Below are positions 16,687 to 25,935 of a DNA stretch of 64,000 nt, in pieces. The stretch is from Mycobacterium sp. 050128. GTDB lineage: Bacteria > Actinomycetota > Actinomycetes > Mycobacteriales > Mycobacteriaceae. The notes under the pieces are model-generated. The model worked only from the letters and a program-made list of their open reading frames with translations, was not told the DNA's origin and searched no databases. How positions within the stretch are numbered: the first letter of the stretch is position 1; every line of letters begins with the position of its first letter. The position numbers and the translations under genes were made by a program. Where the stretch lies: contig NZ_JAZGLW010000003.1 of assembly GCF_036409155.1 (NCBI RefSeq), forward strand, positions 186,001-250,000, in the 5' to 3' direction.

Positions 16687-19476
16687 TCAGGCGACGCCGG
16701 GGTCGGACGTCTGCTTCGGCGCGGCCTGGACGTCGTCGATCTTGTACTGGCGCGCCGCCGCGAGCGGCACCGACGGGTCGATCTCGCCGTCGCGGGCCAG
16801 CGCCTCGAGAACCGCCACCACCTGCGACTCCGCGTCAGTGTTGAAGAACCGCCGGGCCGCCGGGCGGGTGTCGGAAAAGCCGAACCCGTCGGTGCCCAGC
16901 GTGACGAAGGTGTTCGGCACCCACTGCCGGATCTGCTCGGGCACGCCCCGCATCCAGTCCGAGACGGCGATCACCGGCCCGCCGGCGCCTTCGAGCGCTT
17001 TCGTGACGTACGGGACGCCGGCCGGCTTGTCGGGATAACGCAACTGAGCCTGCTGGATCGCCAGCCCGTCGCGATTGAGCTCACCCCAACTGGTCACCGA
17101 CCACACGTCGGCGGCGACGTCCCACTCGGCGGCCAGCATCTCGGCTGCCTTCACCGCCGACGGCATCGCCACCCCGGAGGCCAGGATCTGCGCGGTGTTG
17201 GTGCGCCGCTCGCTGGCCATCTGGTACCGGTAGATCCCGCGCAGCACGCCCTCGGGATCGAGGTTGTGCGGTTCGGCCGGCTGTACGTAGGGCTCGTTGT
17301 AGATGGTGATGTAGAAGTAGATGTTCTCCGGGTTCGGGCCGAACATCCGCGCCAGCCCGCTCTCGACGATGTAGGCGATCTCGTAGGCGAACGCCGGGTC
17401 GTACGAGACGACCGCCGGGTTCGTGGCGGCCAACAGCAGCGAGTGACCGTCGGCGTGCTGCAAGCCCTCCCCGGTCAGCGTGGTGCGACCGGCGGTGGCG
17501 CCCAACACAAATCCGCGTGCCATCTGGTCGGCCGCGGCCCACAGGCCGTCGCCGGTGCGCTGGAACCCGAACATCGAGTAGAAGATGTAGAGCGGGATCA
17601 TCGGCTCGTTGTGCGTCGCGTAAGACGTGCCGGCCGCCGTGAACGACGCCGTCGAGCCCGCCTCGTTGATGCCCTCGTGCAGGATCTGGCCGGTCTCACT
17701 TTCCTTGTACGCCAACATCAATTCGGCGTCCACGGCCGTGTAGAGCTGTCCTAGGCGGTTGTAGATCTTCAGCGACGGGAACCACGAGTCCATGCCGAAC
17801 GTGCGGGCCTCGTCGGGAATGATCGGCACGATACGCGGGCCAATCTCCTTGTCCCGCATCACTTCTTTGAAGGTGCGCACCAGTGCCATCGTGGTGGCGA
17901 CCTCTTGGTGCCCCGAGCCTTTCTTCAGTGGGGCGTAGATGTCGCGGCTCGGAAGCTTGAGTGCCTTGGCTTTCGTCGGGCGCTCGGGCAGGAAGCCGCC
18001 CAGCTGGCGACGCCGGTCCAGCATGTAGCGGATCTCGGGGGCGTCGGGTCCGGGATGGTAGTAGGGCGGGAGGTAGGGGTCTTCCTCGAGTTGAGCGTCG
18101 CTGATCGGAATCCGGATGGCGTCGCGGAAATACTTAAGGTCTTCTATCGCAAGCTTTTTCATCTGATGCGTGGCGTTACGGCCCTGGAAGTGCGCGCCCA
18201 GCGAGTAGCCCTTGATGGTCTTGGCCAGGATCACCGTCGGCTGTCCCTTGTGGTCGACGGCGGCGCGGTAGGCGGCATAGACCTTGCGGTAGTCGTGGCC
18301 ACCGCGCTTGAGATTCCAGATCTCCGAATCGGTCATCGATTCGACGAGCGCCTTGGTGCGCGGATCGCGGCCGAAGAAGTGGTCGCGGACGTAGGCGCCG
18401 TCGTTGGCCTTGTAGGTCTGGTAATCGCCGTCGGGCGTGGTGTTCATCAGGTTCACCAGCGCGCCGTCGCGGTCGGCGTGCAGCAGGGCGTCCCACTCGC
18501 GGCCCCAGACCACCTTGATGACGTTCCATCCGGCGCCGCGGAAGAACGACTCCAGCTCCTGAATGATCTTGCCGTTTCCGCGCACCGGGCCGTCGAGGCG
18601 TTGCAGGTTGCAGTTGATGACGAAGGTCAGGTTGTCCAGCGCCTCGTTGGCCGCCACCTGGATCAGGCCGCGGCTCTCCGGTTCGTCCATCTCGCCGTCG
18701 CCGAGGAATGCCCACACATGCTGATCCGCGGTGTCCTTGATGCCACGGTCGTGCAGGTAGTGATTGAAGCGGGCCTGGTAGATGGCGTTCATCGGGCCCA
18801 GGCCCATCGACACCGTCGGGAACTCCCAGAAGTCGGGCATCAGCCGCGGGTGGGGATACGACGGCAGCCCGCCGCCCGGGTGGCTGTGCTCCTGCCGGAA
18901 GCCGTCGAGGCGGTCAGCGGTCAGCCGGCCTTCCAGGAACGCGCGCGCGTAAATCCCGGGGGACGCGTGCCCCTGGATGAACACCTGGTCGCCGCCGCCG
19001 GAGTGCGCCTTGCCGCGGAAGAAGTGGTTGAAACCGACCTCGTAGAGCGCCGCCGACGAAGCGTACGTCGAAATGTGGCCGCCCACACCGATTCCCGGAC
19101 GCTGGGCGCGGTGCACCATGATCGCGGCGTTCCAGCGGATCCAGGCCCGGAAGCGACGTTCGACGTCCTCGTCGCCGGGGAACCACGGTTCCAGCTCGGT
19201 CGGGATGGTATTGACGTAGTCGGTTGACGTCAGCGCCGGCAGCGACACCCGCTGTTCGCCCGCTCGTTCCAGCAACCGCAACATCAGGTAGCGGGCCCGC
19301 GCCGGACCCGAGCGCTCCAGCAGTGCGTCGAAAGACTCCAGCCACTCCGACGTTTCCTCGGGATCGATGTCGGGTAGATACGACGCGACACCGTCTCGGA
19401 TCACCCGGACGCGGTCGGGTTCGCTTCCATTGCTTGGGGTTTTGGCCAGATCGTGGCGCGCGAACTCGGTCGTCAA
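16687..19476 (-). CDS. aceE: Pyruvate dehydrogenase E1 component (homodimeric type)
   Basis: 929 residues, the expected length for the single-chain E1. The thiamine-diphosphate motif is [20 protein letters not shown]...NCNLQ, and the E1 signature [20 protein letters not shown] is present. It decarboxylates pyruvate and passes the acetyl group to the E2 lipoyl domain. TTG 19476 is the start: AGGAG lies six to seven bases upstream and the product then begins (L)[11 protein letters not shown] as in M. tuberculosis. The 106 extra residues upstream in frame are low-complexity and not family-like. mabR follows 107 bp downstream. Confidence 0.95.
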   Translation of the reverse strand: MTTEFARHDLAKTPSNGSEPDRVRVIRDGVASYLPDIDPEETSEWLESFDALLERSGPARARYLMLRLLERAGEQRVSLPALTSTDYVNTIPTELEPWFPGDEDVERRFRAWIRWNAAIMVHRAQRPGIGVGGHISTYASSAALYEVGFNHFFRGKAHSGGGDQVFIQGHASPGIYARAFLEGRLTADRLDGFRQEHSHPGGGLPSYPHPRLMPDFWEFPTVSMGLGPMNAIYQARFNHYLHDRGIKDTADQHVWAFLGDGEMDEPESRGLIQVAANEALDNLTFVINCNLQRLDGPVRGNGKIIQELESFFRGAGWNVIKVVWGREWDALLHADRDGALVNLMNTTPDGDYQTYKANDGAYVRDHFFGRDPRTKALVESMTDSEIWNLKRGGHDYRKVYAAYRAAVDHKGQPTVILAKTIKGYSLGAHFQGRNATHQMKKLAIEDLKYFRDAIRIPISDAQLEEDPYLPPYYHPGPDAPEIRYMLDRRRQLGGFLPERPTKAKALKLPSRDIYAPLKKGSGHQEVATTMALVRTFKEVMRDKEIGPRIVPIIPDEARTFGMDSWFPSLKIYNRLGQLYTAVDAELMLAYKESETGQILHEGINEAGSTASFTAAGTSYATHNEPMIPLYIFYSMFGFQRTGDGLWAAADQMARGFVLGATAGRTTLTGEGLQHADGHSLLLAATNPAVVSYDPAFAYEIAYIVESGLARMFGPNPENIYFYITIYNEPYVQPAEPHNLDPEGVLRGIYRYQMASERRTNTAQILASGVAMPSAVKAAEMLAAEWDVAADVWSVTSWGELNRDGLAIQQAQLRYPDKPAGVPYVTKALEGAGGPVIAVSDWMRGVPEQIRQWVPNTFVTLGTDGFGFSDTRPAARRFFNTDAESQVVAVLEALARDGEIDPSVPLAAARQYKIDDVQAAPKQTSDPGVA

Positions 19477-19648
19477 CTTCCGCTCCTGTTGTCGGCGGTT
19501 ACCTGCACGGGTGTCGGTCTCTCTATCGTGCCGTACCGGCGCCTCGGGCGGGTAGCCGCAATCGGATCGCTGGCGAACATCACGCGGCGACACGAAACCT
19601 CGGTGCGTTGACGGCACCGGCAATCGCCACCCGGTAACGTCAGAAACC

Positions 19649-20239
19649 GTGCTCACCGGATGGAAAGTCGTCCCTCGGACGCGCGGGGGACAGTTCCCCA
19701 AGCGTGGCGTGCTGGCGCTTGGCTGCATCGCCACCGCGCTGATGGGCATCGTGGGGTGCACCACCGTCACGAACGGCACGGCCACACCCGACACGAAGGT
19801 CGCTCCCGCCTACCGGCAGTCGGTCTCGTCGTCGGTGTCGGCCTCGATCGCGACGTCCAGCGTCCGGGAGTCTCAGCGGCAGCAATCGCTGACCACCAAG
19901 GCGATCCGCAGCTCGTGCGACTCGATGGCCACCACCAGCAAGGAAGCCATCGACAAGGTGAACGCCTATGTCGGGGCGTTCAACGGCGGCCGCGGTACCG
20001 GCCCGTTCGAGGGCCCGGCCATCGACGCCCTCAACAACAGCGCCTCCACGGTGAGCAACAATTTCAACGATGCGCTATCGGCCCAGCTGAAGGACGCGTT
20101 CAACGCTTACATCGACGCCGCGCGCGGCGTGGCCAACGCGATCGGCACCCACGCGGGGACCGGTGAATTCAACCGTCGGGTCGACCAACTCAACGACACC
20201 AAGACCAAGGCGCTGAAATTGTGCCTGGCGTCCTTCTGA
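19649..20239 (+). CDS. Putative lipoprotein (Rv2240c-like)
   Basis: 196 residues. A twin-basic N-terminus and hydrophobic stretch end in a lipobox-like LMGIVGC followed by TTVTNG, so the mature protein would be lipid-anchored at Cys37. The mature part is helical and serine-rich ([19 protein letters not shown]). Function is unknown. GTG 19649 lies 8 bases after TAACGT, a possible -10. The gene diverges from aceE across 172 bp, which shows no other gene. Confidence 0.7.
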   Translation: MLTGWKVVPRTRGGQFPKRGVLALGCIATALMGIVGCTTVTNGTATPDTKVAPAYRQSVSSSVSASIATSSVRESQRQQSLTTKAIRSSCDSMATTSKEAIDKVNAYVGAFNGGRGTGPFEGPAIDALNNSASTVSNNFNDALSAQLKDAFNAYIDAARGVANAIGTHAGTGEFNRRVDQLNDTKTKALKLCLASF

Positions 20240-20323
20240 GGCGGAGTGTGAACCAGCTTTTGGCTGTGCGACGATAATCCCCAATCGCATGGCGCGCAGG
20301 TTGTTGTTGAAGGAGGTTCCACG

Positions 20324-20746
20324 GTGGTCGCGGCGGATGACGCCTCGAACTTCGCTCGCAAGCTGGGCGTCCAACGAGACCAGGTTGTCCAGGAGTTCGG
20401 TTGGGACGAGGACACCGACGACGACATCCGCGCGGCGGTCGAGGAGGCCTGCGGCTCCGAGCTGCTCGATGAGGACACCGACGAGGTGGTCGACGTCGTG
20501 CTGCTGTGGTGGCGCGACGGCGACGGTGACCTGGTGGACACCCTGATGGACGCGATCAGCCCGCTGGCCGAGGACGGCGTGATCTGGGTGCTGACGCCCA
20601 AGACCGGTAAGCCCGGCCACGTGCTGCCGGCCGAGATCGCCGAAGCGGCTCCGACCGCCGGCCTGATGCCGACGTCGTCGGTCAACCTGGGGGACTGGAG
20701 CGCCAGCCGGCTGGTGCAACCGAAGTCGCGCGCCGGGAAGCGTTAA
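20324..20746 (+). CDS. DUF3052 family protein
   Basis: 140 residues. The sequence (SNFARKLGVQRDQVVQEFGWDEDTDDDIRAAVEE) matches the actinobacterial DUF3052 family, Rv2239c-like. It is soluble and acidic, and its function is unknown. GTG 20324 follows a strong AAGGAGG ribosome site. The stop overlaps the ahpE start (TAATG), so the two are translated together. The constant pairing with ahpE suggests a shared role, which is unproven. Confidence 0.87.
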   Translation: MVAADDASNFARKLGVQRDQVVQEFGWDEDTDDDIRAAVEEACGSELLDEDTDEVVDVVLLWWRDGDGDLVDTLMDAISPLAEDGVIWVLTPKTGKPGHVLPAEIAEAAPTAGLMPTSSVNLGDWSASRLVQPKSRAGKR

Positions 20747-21207
20747 TGCTGCCCGTCGGGACGACGGCCCCCGATTTCACGCTGCGTGACCAGAACCAGC
20801 AGCGCGTCACCCTGAGCAGCTATCGCGGCGACAAGAACGTGCTGCTGGTGTTCTTCCCGTTGGCGTTCACCGGGATCTGCCAGGGTGAGCTGGACTTGCT
20901 GCGGGATCACCTGCCCGAATTCGAAAACGACGAGAGTGTGGTGTTGGCGATCTCGGTGGGGCCACCGCCGACGCACAAGATCTGGTCCATCGAGAGCGGC
21001 TTCTTGTTTCCGGTGCTCTCGGACTTCTGGCCGCACGGCGAGGTCTGCCAGGCCTACGGCGTGTTCAACGACCACGGCGGCTATCCCAACCGCGGCACGT
21101 TCGTGGTCGACCGGTCCGGGATCATCCAGTTCGCCGAGATGAAAGAGCCCGGTGAGGCTCGTGATCAGCGGTTGTGGACCGAGGCGCTGGCCGCGTTGCG
21201 GGCCTGA
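20746..21207 (+). CDS. ahpE: One-cysteine peroxiredoxin AhpE
   Basis: 153 residues of thioredoxin-fold peroxiredoxin. The peroxidatic cysteine is Cys45 in FPLAFTGICQGELD, with the threonine at -3 that activates it. No resolving cysteine is seen, as expected for AhpE, which is reduced by mycoredoxin/mycothiol. It detoxifies peroxides and peroxynitrite in the cytoplasm. It is coupled to the DUF3052 gene by a TAATG overlap. Confidence 0.94.
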   Translation: MLPVGTTAPDFTLRDQNQQRVTLSSYRGDKNVLLVFFPLAFTGICQGELDLLRDHLPEFENDESVVLAISVGPPPTHKIWSIESGFLFPVLSDFWPHGEVCQAYGVFNDHGGYPNRGTFVVDRSGIIQFAEMKEPGEARDQRLWTEALAALRA

Positions 21208-21255
21208 GGGTTTGGGGTCCTGGCCGACGGGCGTGTAGCCTGCGTCCGGCGTGAA

Positions 21256-21327
21256 GGGCGCGTAGCTCAGTGGTAGAGCTCTGGTTTTACACACCAGCGG
21301 TCGGCGGTTCGATACCGTCCGCGCCCA
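21256..21327 (+). tRNA. tRNA-Val (anticodon TAC)
   Basis: A full cloverleaf: acceptor arms GGGCGCG (21256) and CGCGCCC (21320-21326), D arm GCTC..GAGC, anticodon stem CTGGT / ACCAG around TTTACAC (anticodon TAC), and T arm GGCGG-TTCGATA-CCGTC. The discriminator is A. CCA is not encoded (CCC follows). It lies 48 bp after ahpE, at the left edge of an accessory block. Confidence 0.95.
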
Positions 21328-21362
21328 CCCAATCAGAGGTGCGGCTCACTTCCTGCCCACCG

Positions 21363-21968
21363 TCAATCCTCCAGCGCGTGCCCGATGCGTTGCATGACAT
21401 GGGTGGTGGCGCGGTCGAGCACATCCGGCGCCAACTGCAGTCTGCCGACGACGTCGCCGTTCAACGCACCGGCCAGTCCGTGCATCGATGACCAAATGAA
21501 CAGCGCGTCGAGGTCAACCTGATCTGAGCTCGACGTTGCGGGGCCGTGGATGCGACGCAAGGCTTGCCGTAGTACGTCAAATGCGTGAATCGCGTCACGC
21601 ACCAACTCGGGGCCTTCGGCCGTTTCCGGCCAGGGGGTGGAGAACATCAGCCGATATTCCAATGGGTGCTGTTGGGCGTAGCTGAGGTAGCGGCGTCCCA
21701 GCGAGGCTAATTCGTCGCCGGGGTCATCGAAATGCTCTCGGGCGTCCAGATATTCGGCGAACCGTTGAAAGCAGCGGCGCATCACCTCGGCCAGCAGATG
21801 GTCGCGGCTGGGGTAATGCTTGTACGGCGCCTGATGAGAGACGCCGAGTTTGCGTGCCACCTCGCGCAAGCTCAGATTCTCCACACCGCGCTCTGCGATC
21901 ACTTGCTGAGCCGCCACGATGTAGGCCTCACGGGCGCTGGCAGTGTTGTCTGACTGGCTGGCGGTCAC
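21363..21968 (-). CDS. TetR family transcriptional regulator
   Basis: 201 residues. The helix-turn-helix is LSLREVARKLGVSHQAPYKHYPSRDHLLAEV. The HQAPYKHY variant places it in the branch with a WHG/TetR_C_13-like ligand domain (PLEYRLMFSTPWPE). GTG 21968 is three bases after the SDR stop, so the two form one transcript. A pair of palindromes in the promoter of that transcript (22838-22885) is the likely operator, giving autoregulation. The inducing ligand is unknown. Confidence 0.9.
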   Translation of the reverse strand: MTASQSDNTASAREAYIVAAQQVIAERGVENLSLREVARKLGVSHQAPYKHYPSRDHLLAEVMRRCFQRFAEYLDAREHFDDPGDELASLGRRYLSYAQQHPLEYRLMFSTPWPETAEGPELVRDAIHAFDVLRQALRRIHGPATSSSDQVDLDALFIWSSMHGLAGALNGDVVGRLQLAPDVLDRATTHVMQRIGHALED

Positions 21969-21971
21969 GAC

Positions 21972-22814
21972 CTAGATTAACGAGGCGGGCGCCGGCTGCG
22001 GCTTTTCTGCGTCGACCGCCATCGATTTCATCACCTGCGCCAACACCAGGACCTGAAGCGGTCGCGGCAGCAGCGACAGGGACCAGCCCAGTAGCTTCGC
22101 CAGCCCGCCCGGCCGGGTGGTGCTGCGATGACCCAGGGCGTTCAACGTCGCGCGGGCGACCACCGCGGGTTTCGTCGCGGCGGCGATGTGCATATTCGCG
22201 CGAGCCGCGAAACCGCTGTGCACCGGCCCGGGCGCGGACGAGATGACGTCGACGCCCCTGGGGGCGAATTCTCGGCTCAGGCCCTCGGCGAGGCTTTGAA
22301 TGTAGGCTTTGGTGGCGGCGTAGTTGGCGGCTTGTGGAACGCCGGCGAAACCCAGCAACGAGCTCATGAGGACGATGCCACCGCGGCCCCGCTCGGCAAG
22401 CCGGCGCCCGTAGTGCCACGTCATCTCAAGTACTGCAGCGCAATTCACGGTCAACAGCTCGACTTCGGCAGTCAAAGGTGCGTCGATCAATCGCCCTGAT
22501 GTCCCAAAGCCGGCCGCTGCCACGACGAGTCCTATATCGAGGTCGCTGGTTGCTGCGACCAGCCGGTCGACTGAGTGGGGTTGCGACAAGTCCAAAGGGA
22601 CCACACGGCACGAAACATGTTGTTGCTCAACGATTTCAGCGGACAAGGCCTCCAGCATCGCCGCGCGGCGGGCCACCAGAACGACATTCAGACCTCGTGC
22701 CGCCAACTGAGTGACGAACTCGCGGCCGATGCCGTCGCTGGCGCCGGTCACAAGCGCCCACGGTCCATAGCGACGCGCAAACGCCGACGTCGTCGCAGTC
22801 GCTCTAGTCTGCAT
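21972..22814 (-). CDS. Short-chain dehydrogenase/reductase
   Basis: 280 residues. The NAD(P)-binding motif is LVTGASDGIGREFV (TGxxxGxG) and the active site is S...YAATK (MSSLLGFAGVPQAANYAATKAY), both intact. It is a classical SDR acting on an unknown alcohol or ketone, possibly a lipid. A hydrophobic, basic C-terminal region (LLGWSLSLLPRPLQVLVLAQVMK) could associate with membrane. ATG 22814 follows GGGAG; the longer frame to 22904 would translate the operators. Confidence 0.88.
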   Translation of the reverse strand: MQTRATATTSAFARRYGPWALVTGASDGIGREFVTQLAARGLNVVLVARRAAMLEALSAEIVEQQHVSCRVVPLDLSQPHSVDRLVAATSDLDIGLVVAAAGFGTSGRLIDAPLTAEVELLTVNCAAVLEMTWHYGRRLAERGRGGIVLMSSLLGFAGVPQAANYAATKAYIQSLAEGLSREFAPRGVDVISSAPGPVHSGFAARANMHIAAATKPAVVARATLNALGHRSTTRPGGLAKLLGWSLSLLPRPLQVLVLAQVMKSMAVDAEKPQPAPASLI

Positions 22815-22837
22815 GGCTGCTCCCGTTTCCCGAGCCT

Positions 22838-22885
22838 GGTTGACACTGTCTACCAGAGTAGGCACCATGGTTGACACTGTCAACC
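22838..22885 (-). promoter_or_regulatory. Consensus promoter with two palindromic operators (SDR-TetR)
   Basis: GGTTGACACTGTCAACC at 22869-22885 is a perfect 17-bp palindrome. A second copy at 22838-22854 (GGTTGACACTGTCTACC) has one mismatch; the copies start 31 bp apart. On the minus strand the first contains TTGACA (22883-22878), and 17 bases later comes TACTCT (22860-22855), a near-consensus -35/-10 pair. The second palindrome covers the predicted start point. A repressor bound at both would block transcription; the TetR protein of the same operon is the obvious candidate. Confidence 0.8.
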
Positions 22886-23069
22886 AGCTCAGGATGGTGC
22901 GCATGCTGCCCGCGGTGCTGCCCTGCCGCCGCGTCCGCCGACATCGCCAGCGCAGGCCGCGTCCACCAATGTTCGTCCCGTTCAGCGTGATGTCGCGCGA
23001 CCATTAGCATGGTTTTGAGTGGCCGTCGTGCCGGGTAGCCGGAAGGGCACCGTTACACAAAGGTGCAAC

Positions 23070-23780
23070 ATGTCATCTGAACATGCGCCGCCCCCGCCCA
23101 AGTCGGCGCCGGGATGGTACCCAGACCCTGCCGGGGTCGGCCATGGGTTGCAGCGGTACTTCGACGGCCGGCAGTGGACCAGCGAGTGGGCTTTCGCCGC
23201 GGAGCCGCTCAAGGACTCACCCGCGGACCCGTCGAAGAAGGACATCTCGAGAAAGGCGGCCCTGGCCGTGGCGGCACTCGTCGCGCTCGGTCTGCTCATC
23301 ATCATCGGCAAAAGCTGGGGTTTCGACGATAGGAATGACAGCCAGGCGACGTCGTCGTCGAGCGGTCCGGGCGCGGCTGGACCGTCGACACTGACCGAGG
23401 CGATGCCACCGACCCCGATCGGCCCCAAGAAGCCAGACGGAGTGGCCTTCGCCATTTCTCGCGGCCCGGATGGCGACGTCGTCGACGCCCGATTCGCCAT
23501 TCGGGACAATTACACCGAGACGATGATCAAAGACGGTGCGCGGCACGACACCATCGACATTCTCCGATACGCACGAGCGACCTACCCGGACGCTTCCGCC
23601 GTGAATGTTCAGGGCACCTTCCCGATGACCGATCCATACGGCAATACCGCAACTCACGTTGCCATCGACCTCACGTATTCGCGAGAAACGTTGAACAAGA
23701 TCAACTTCGATGGCGTGAGCAAGAACAGCATCTGGGAGATTCGCGATTCCGGCTCTATTCTTCCTGCTTTTCAGCCCTAG
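23070..23780 (+). CDS. DUF2510 membrane protein
   Basis: 236 residues. The N-terminal DUF2510 motif is visible (APGWYPDPAGVGHGLQRYFDGRQWT), followed by one membrane span (ALAVAALVALGLLIIIG, about residues 70-87) and an extracytoplasmic domain of about 140 residues, which begins after a serine-rich linker. The external part (DGVAFAISRGPDGDVVDARFAI) is not recognised. ATG 23070 is chosen for its proline-rich N-terminus; GTG 23019 is possible. It diverges from the SDR-TetR unit. Confidence 0.75.
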   Translation: MSSEHAPPPPKSAPGWYPDPAGVGHGLQRYFDGRQWTSEWAFAAEPLKDSPADPSKKDISRKAALAVAALVALGLLIIIGKSWGFDDRNDSQATSSSSGPGAAGPSTLTEAMPPTPIGPKKPDGVAFAISRGPDGDVVDARFAIRDNYTETMIKDGARHDTIDILRYARATYPDASAVNVQGTFPMTDPYGNTATHVAIDLTYSRETLNKINFDGVSKNSIWEIRDSGSILPAFQP

Positions 23781-24010
23781 CCGGGAAGCCCATGTCGAGG
23801 TGCGTTCCGGTCGCAGCGCTCGCCGGATGGGTGGTCACGGGAATGCTCGCCGACACGTTCATCGCCAAGAGGCACTTGCGTGCCAATGGCTCTGCCGGTT
23901 TGGTCGTCAATTCGGTCGAGGACACGCGCGAGCAGGACCTGCTGGCTAGCGATAGCGAGGGCAATGCGGTTGTGTTCTCCGAATACAACAACTACTTAGC
24001 AGGAGTGTCC

Positions 24011-25141
24011 GTGAAGTTCGTGCTGGCCGGCTACGGCACTCGCGGCGATGTCGAGCCATTCGCCGCGCTCGCTCGCGAGCTGCGCAGCCGGGGTCACGAC
24101 GTGTGCCTGGCGGTCCCGCCCTGGATGCTCGGCTTCGTCGAGTCGACGGGGCTTGCCGCGGTCGCGTTCGGCACGAATCCGCCGCCGCTGGGCGGCGTGG
24201 ACGACGTCGTGCGGCGCGTCACCCAGATCCTGGCGGACTGGAGCACGGGCTTCAAGGCGCTGGCGAATGGGGCCGACCTGCTGGTGACGGGCAAGGGCGA
24301 GCAACGCGTGGCCGCCAATGTCGCGGAATACTACGGAATCCCGCATGCGGCATTGCATTTCTTCCCTGGCGACCCCGCGATCCCGGGCGGCCTGATGGGG
24401 GAGCTGACCCAGCAGGCGCACAACGCTCAACGTCGCGATCTGAGCCTGCCCGACGTCGCCGCGCCCGCGCGAGAACCCTTGGAAATCCAGGCATATGACG
24501 AGTTCTGCTTTCCCGGGCTGGCCGCCGAATGGGCGCAACGGGGTAAGCGGCGGCCCTTCGTCGGGGCACTGACGATGGAGTTGCCGACGGACGCCGACGC
24601 GGAGGTGTTGTCGTGGATCGCCGCGGGAACGCCGCCGATCTACTTCGGGTTCGGCGGCGCCATGACGCTGCCCAATCCCGCCGAGACGGTGGCCGTGATC
24701 ACCGCGGCGTGTGCGCAGTTGGGGGAGCGGGCGTTGATCGGTGGCGGGCCGCCCGGCATTGCACCTGCCGGTCACGTGAAGTTGGTGGACGCGGTGAATC
24801 ATGCGGCGGTTTTCCCGGCCTGTCGGGCGGTCGTCCACCATGGCGGTGCCGGAACCACGGCCACTGCGATGCGCGCCGGCGTTCCGACGTTGATCCTGTG
24901 GCATGCCGGCGACGATCAACCGGTGTGGGCGGCGGCGGTCACCCGGCTGGGAGTCGGCTTCGGGCGCGAATTCTGGTCCACCACTCCGGATTTGCTGATC
25001 GCGGGGCTGCGCTCGATTCTCGCGCCGGACTGCGTTGCGCGGGCCCGCGAGCTAGCGACCACCACGACCGCACCCGCCGAAAGCGTTGCGCGGGCAGCCG
25101 ATCTTCTCGAGGACGCCGCCGGTGCAGGACGGGGCGGCTAG
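24011..25141 (+). CDS. GT1 glycosyltransferase (UGT/MGT-like)
   Basis: 376 residues. The N-terminus (VKFVLAGYGTRGDVEPFAAL) and the C-terminal sugar-nucleotide motif (VHHGGAGTTATAMRAGVP) mark the glycolipid glycosyltransferase family that includes Rv1524/Rv1526c and the Gtf/Rtf enzymes of glycopeptidolipid producers (recall). It would transfer a sugar to a lipid or natural product in the cytoplasm. It is roughly 40 residues shorter than the usual 414-428. GTG 24011 follows AGGAG by five bases. The frame upstream to 23792 lacks family sequence. It is isolated, with no other sugar gene nearby. Confidence 0.85.
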   Translation: MKFVLAGYGTRGDVEPFAALARELRSRGHDVCLAVPPWMLGFVESTGLAAVAFGTNPPPLGGVDDVVRRVTQILADWSTGFKALANGADLLVTGKGEQRVAANVAEYYGIPHAALHFFPGDPAIPGGLMGELTQQAHNAQRRDLSLPDVAAPAREPLEIQAYDEFCFPGLAAEWAQRGKRRPFVGALTMELPTDADAEVLSWIAAGTPPIYFGFGGAMTLPNPAETVAVITAACAQLGERALIGGGPPGIAPAGHVKLVDAVNHAAVFPACRAVVHHGGAGTTATAMRAGVPTLILWHAGDDQPVWAAAVTRLGVGFGREFWSTTPDLLIAGLRSILAPDCVARARELATTTTAPAESVARAADLLEDAAGAGRGG

Positions 25142-25213
25142 GCCGCGACGACGGGTGAATGCGCGGTAGCCGTTCGGATAACGCGGCGTTCCGTTGTCGC
25201 TGCTTGCCTGGGT

Positions 25214-25477
25214 ATGGCATTGTCTGGGAGCGTGAGCGAGGTACCCGGTTCTCAGAGCGCCAGTGCGGCCCACACGGCACCTGGCGTCGGGCCGCTGTCG
25301 GCGGCGAATCAACCGGCTACCAAGGCCGATCTGTACGCCGCCGTCGATGCCTTGCGCGCCGACATGCGCGAGCTGATGAACGAGGTCCGCAAGCTGATTC
25401 AGGAAGCGGATCGTCAGGTGACCGACGCCGAGCGCGCGACGGGCGACGATCGCGACGGTCTCGACGACGCGTGGTGA
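25214..25477 (+). CDS. Small coiled-coil hypothetical protein
   Basis: 87 residues from ATG 25214, or 81 from GTG 25232. The first half is Ser/Ala/Pro-rich. The second is a probable coiled coil (TKADLYAAVDALRADMRELMNEVRKL, then QEADRQVTDAERA). There is no signal or membrane segment, and the family is not recognised. Support is moderate: it shows clear heptad-like composition, but no convincing ribosome site. Confidence 0.5.
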   Translation: MALSGSVSEVPGSQSASAAHTAPGVGPLSAANQPATKADLYAAVDALRADMRELMNEVRKLIQEADRQVTDAERATGDDRDGLDDAW

Positions 25478-25781
25478 TGGGTCTCCGTCGGCGGGATCGT
25501 CGCGCTGTGCCGGTGTTATAGCACCCTAACCAGCCGATTCGCCGCTCGAAAGACGTTCGTTCAGTTGATGTTTCACAATCGGCAAAACATCTTTCGCAGC
25601 TCGTACTCACAGTCAGCCAACGCCGAGCGCCGGCGGTACGATCTTGCTATGTCGTTGGCCAGCGGCAGTGCGATTGCCAGGCGCATCGTCCTGCGGCTGC
25701 TGGGATGCATTGAGATGGACGAAGTTCACTTCGCCCGTCATCTCCGTTTGCCCGGCGGCACATCGCTCAGAATACCGAGCA
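25478..25781. other. Non-coding stretch before the DUF732 gene leader
   Basis: No convincing gene is seen here. A frame at 25565-25942 has irregular codon use and no family resemblance. The right part merges into the hairpin-rich leader at 25782-25931. The AT-rich segment around 25560-25610 could hold a promoter, but no clear -35/-10 pair is visible. Confidence 0.5.
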
Positions 25782-25931
25782 CCGGCGACTTCGCCGGACG
25801 ACGCCTACTGCCGATGTCTCCTGAGAGACGGATCCGGCGCCCGTCAACGACGACACCCGCAGGCGATCACACCTGCGGCCTAGGTGATTATCCGAAGTCC
25901 GTCGGGACGGGCTCTTGCAGAATGGAAGCCC
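25782..25931 (+). promoter_or_regulatory. Hairpin-rich leader upstream of the DUF732 gene
   Basis: Three perfect stem-loops occur in series: CCGGCG-ACTT-CGCCGG (25782-25797), GTCTC-CTGA-GAGAC (25816-25829) and CCGCAGG-8-CCTGCGG (25857-25878). A fourth, GGGCT (25909-25913) with AGCCC (25927-25931), would hold part of the GGAAG ribosome site (25924-25928) of the gene starting at 25936. The order resembles a structured regulatory leader. It does not clearly match a riboswitch class I know. Confidence 0.45.
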
Positions 25932-25935
25932 TCTC

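Noticed and set aside
17905..19227. 440-residue plus-strand frame inside aceE
   Set aside because: A shadow of aceE; Val/Asp/Gly/Arg-rich and without motifs.
23755..23991. 78-residue minus-strand frame upstream of the glycosyltransferase
   Set aside because: Antisense of a non-coding gap; Ser/Thr/Ala-rich with no ribosome site or signal peptide.
25795..25900. Known riboswitch (M-box, ydaO, glycine or TPP)
   Set aside because: Short segments agree with each, but the conserved cores do not occur in the right order. I report only a structured leader.
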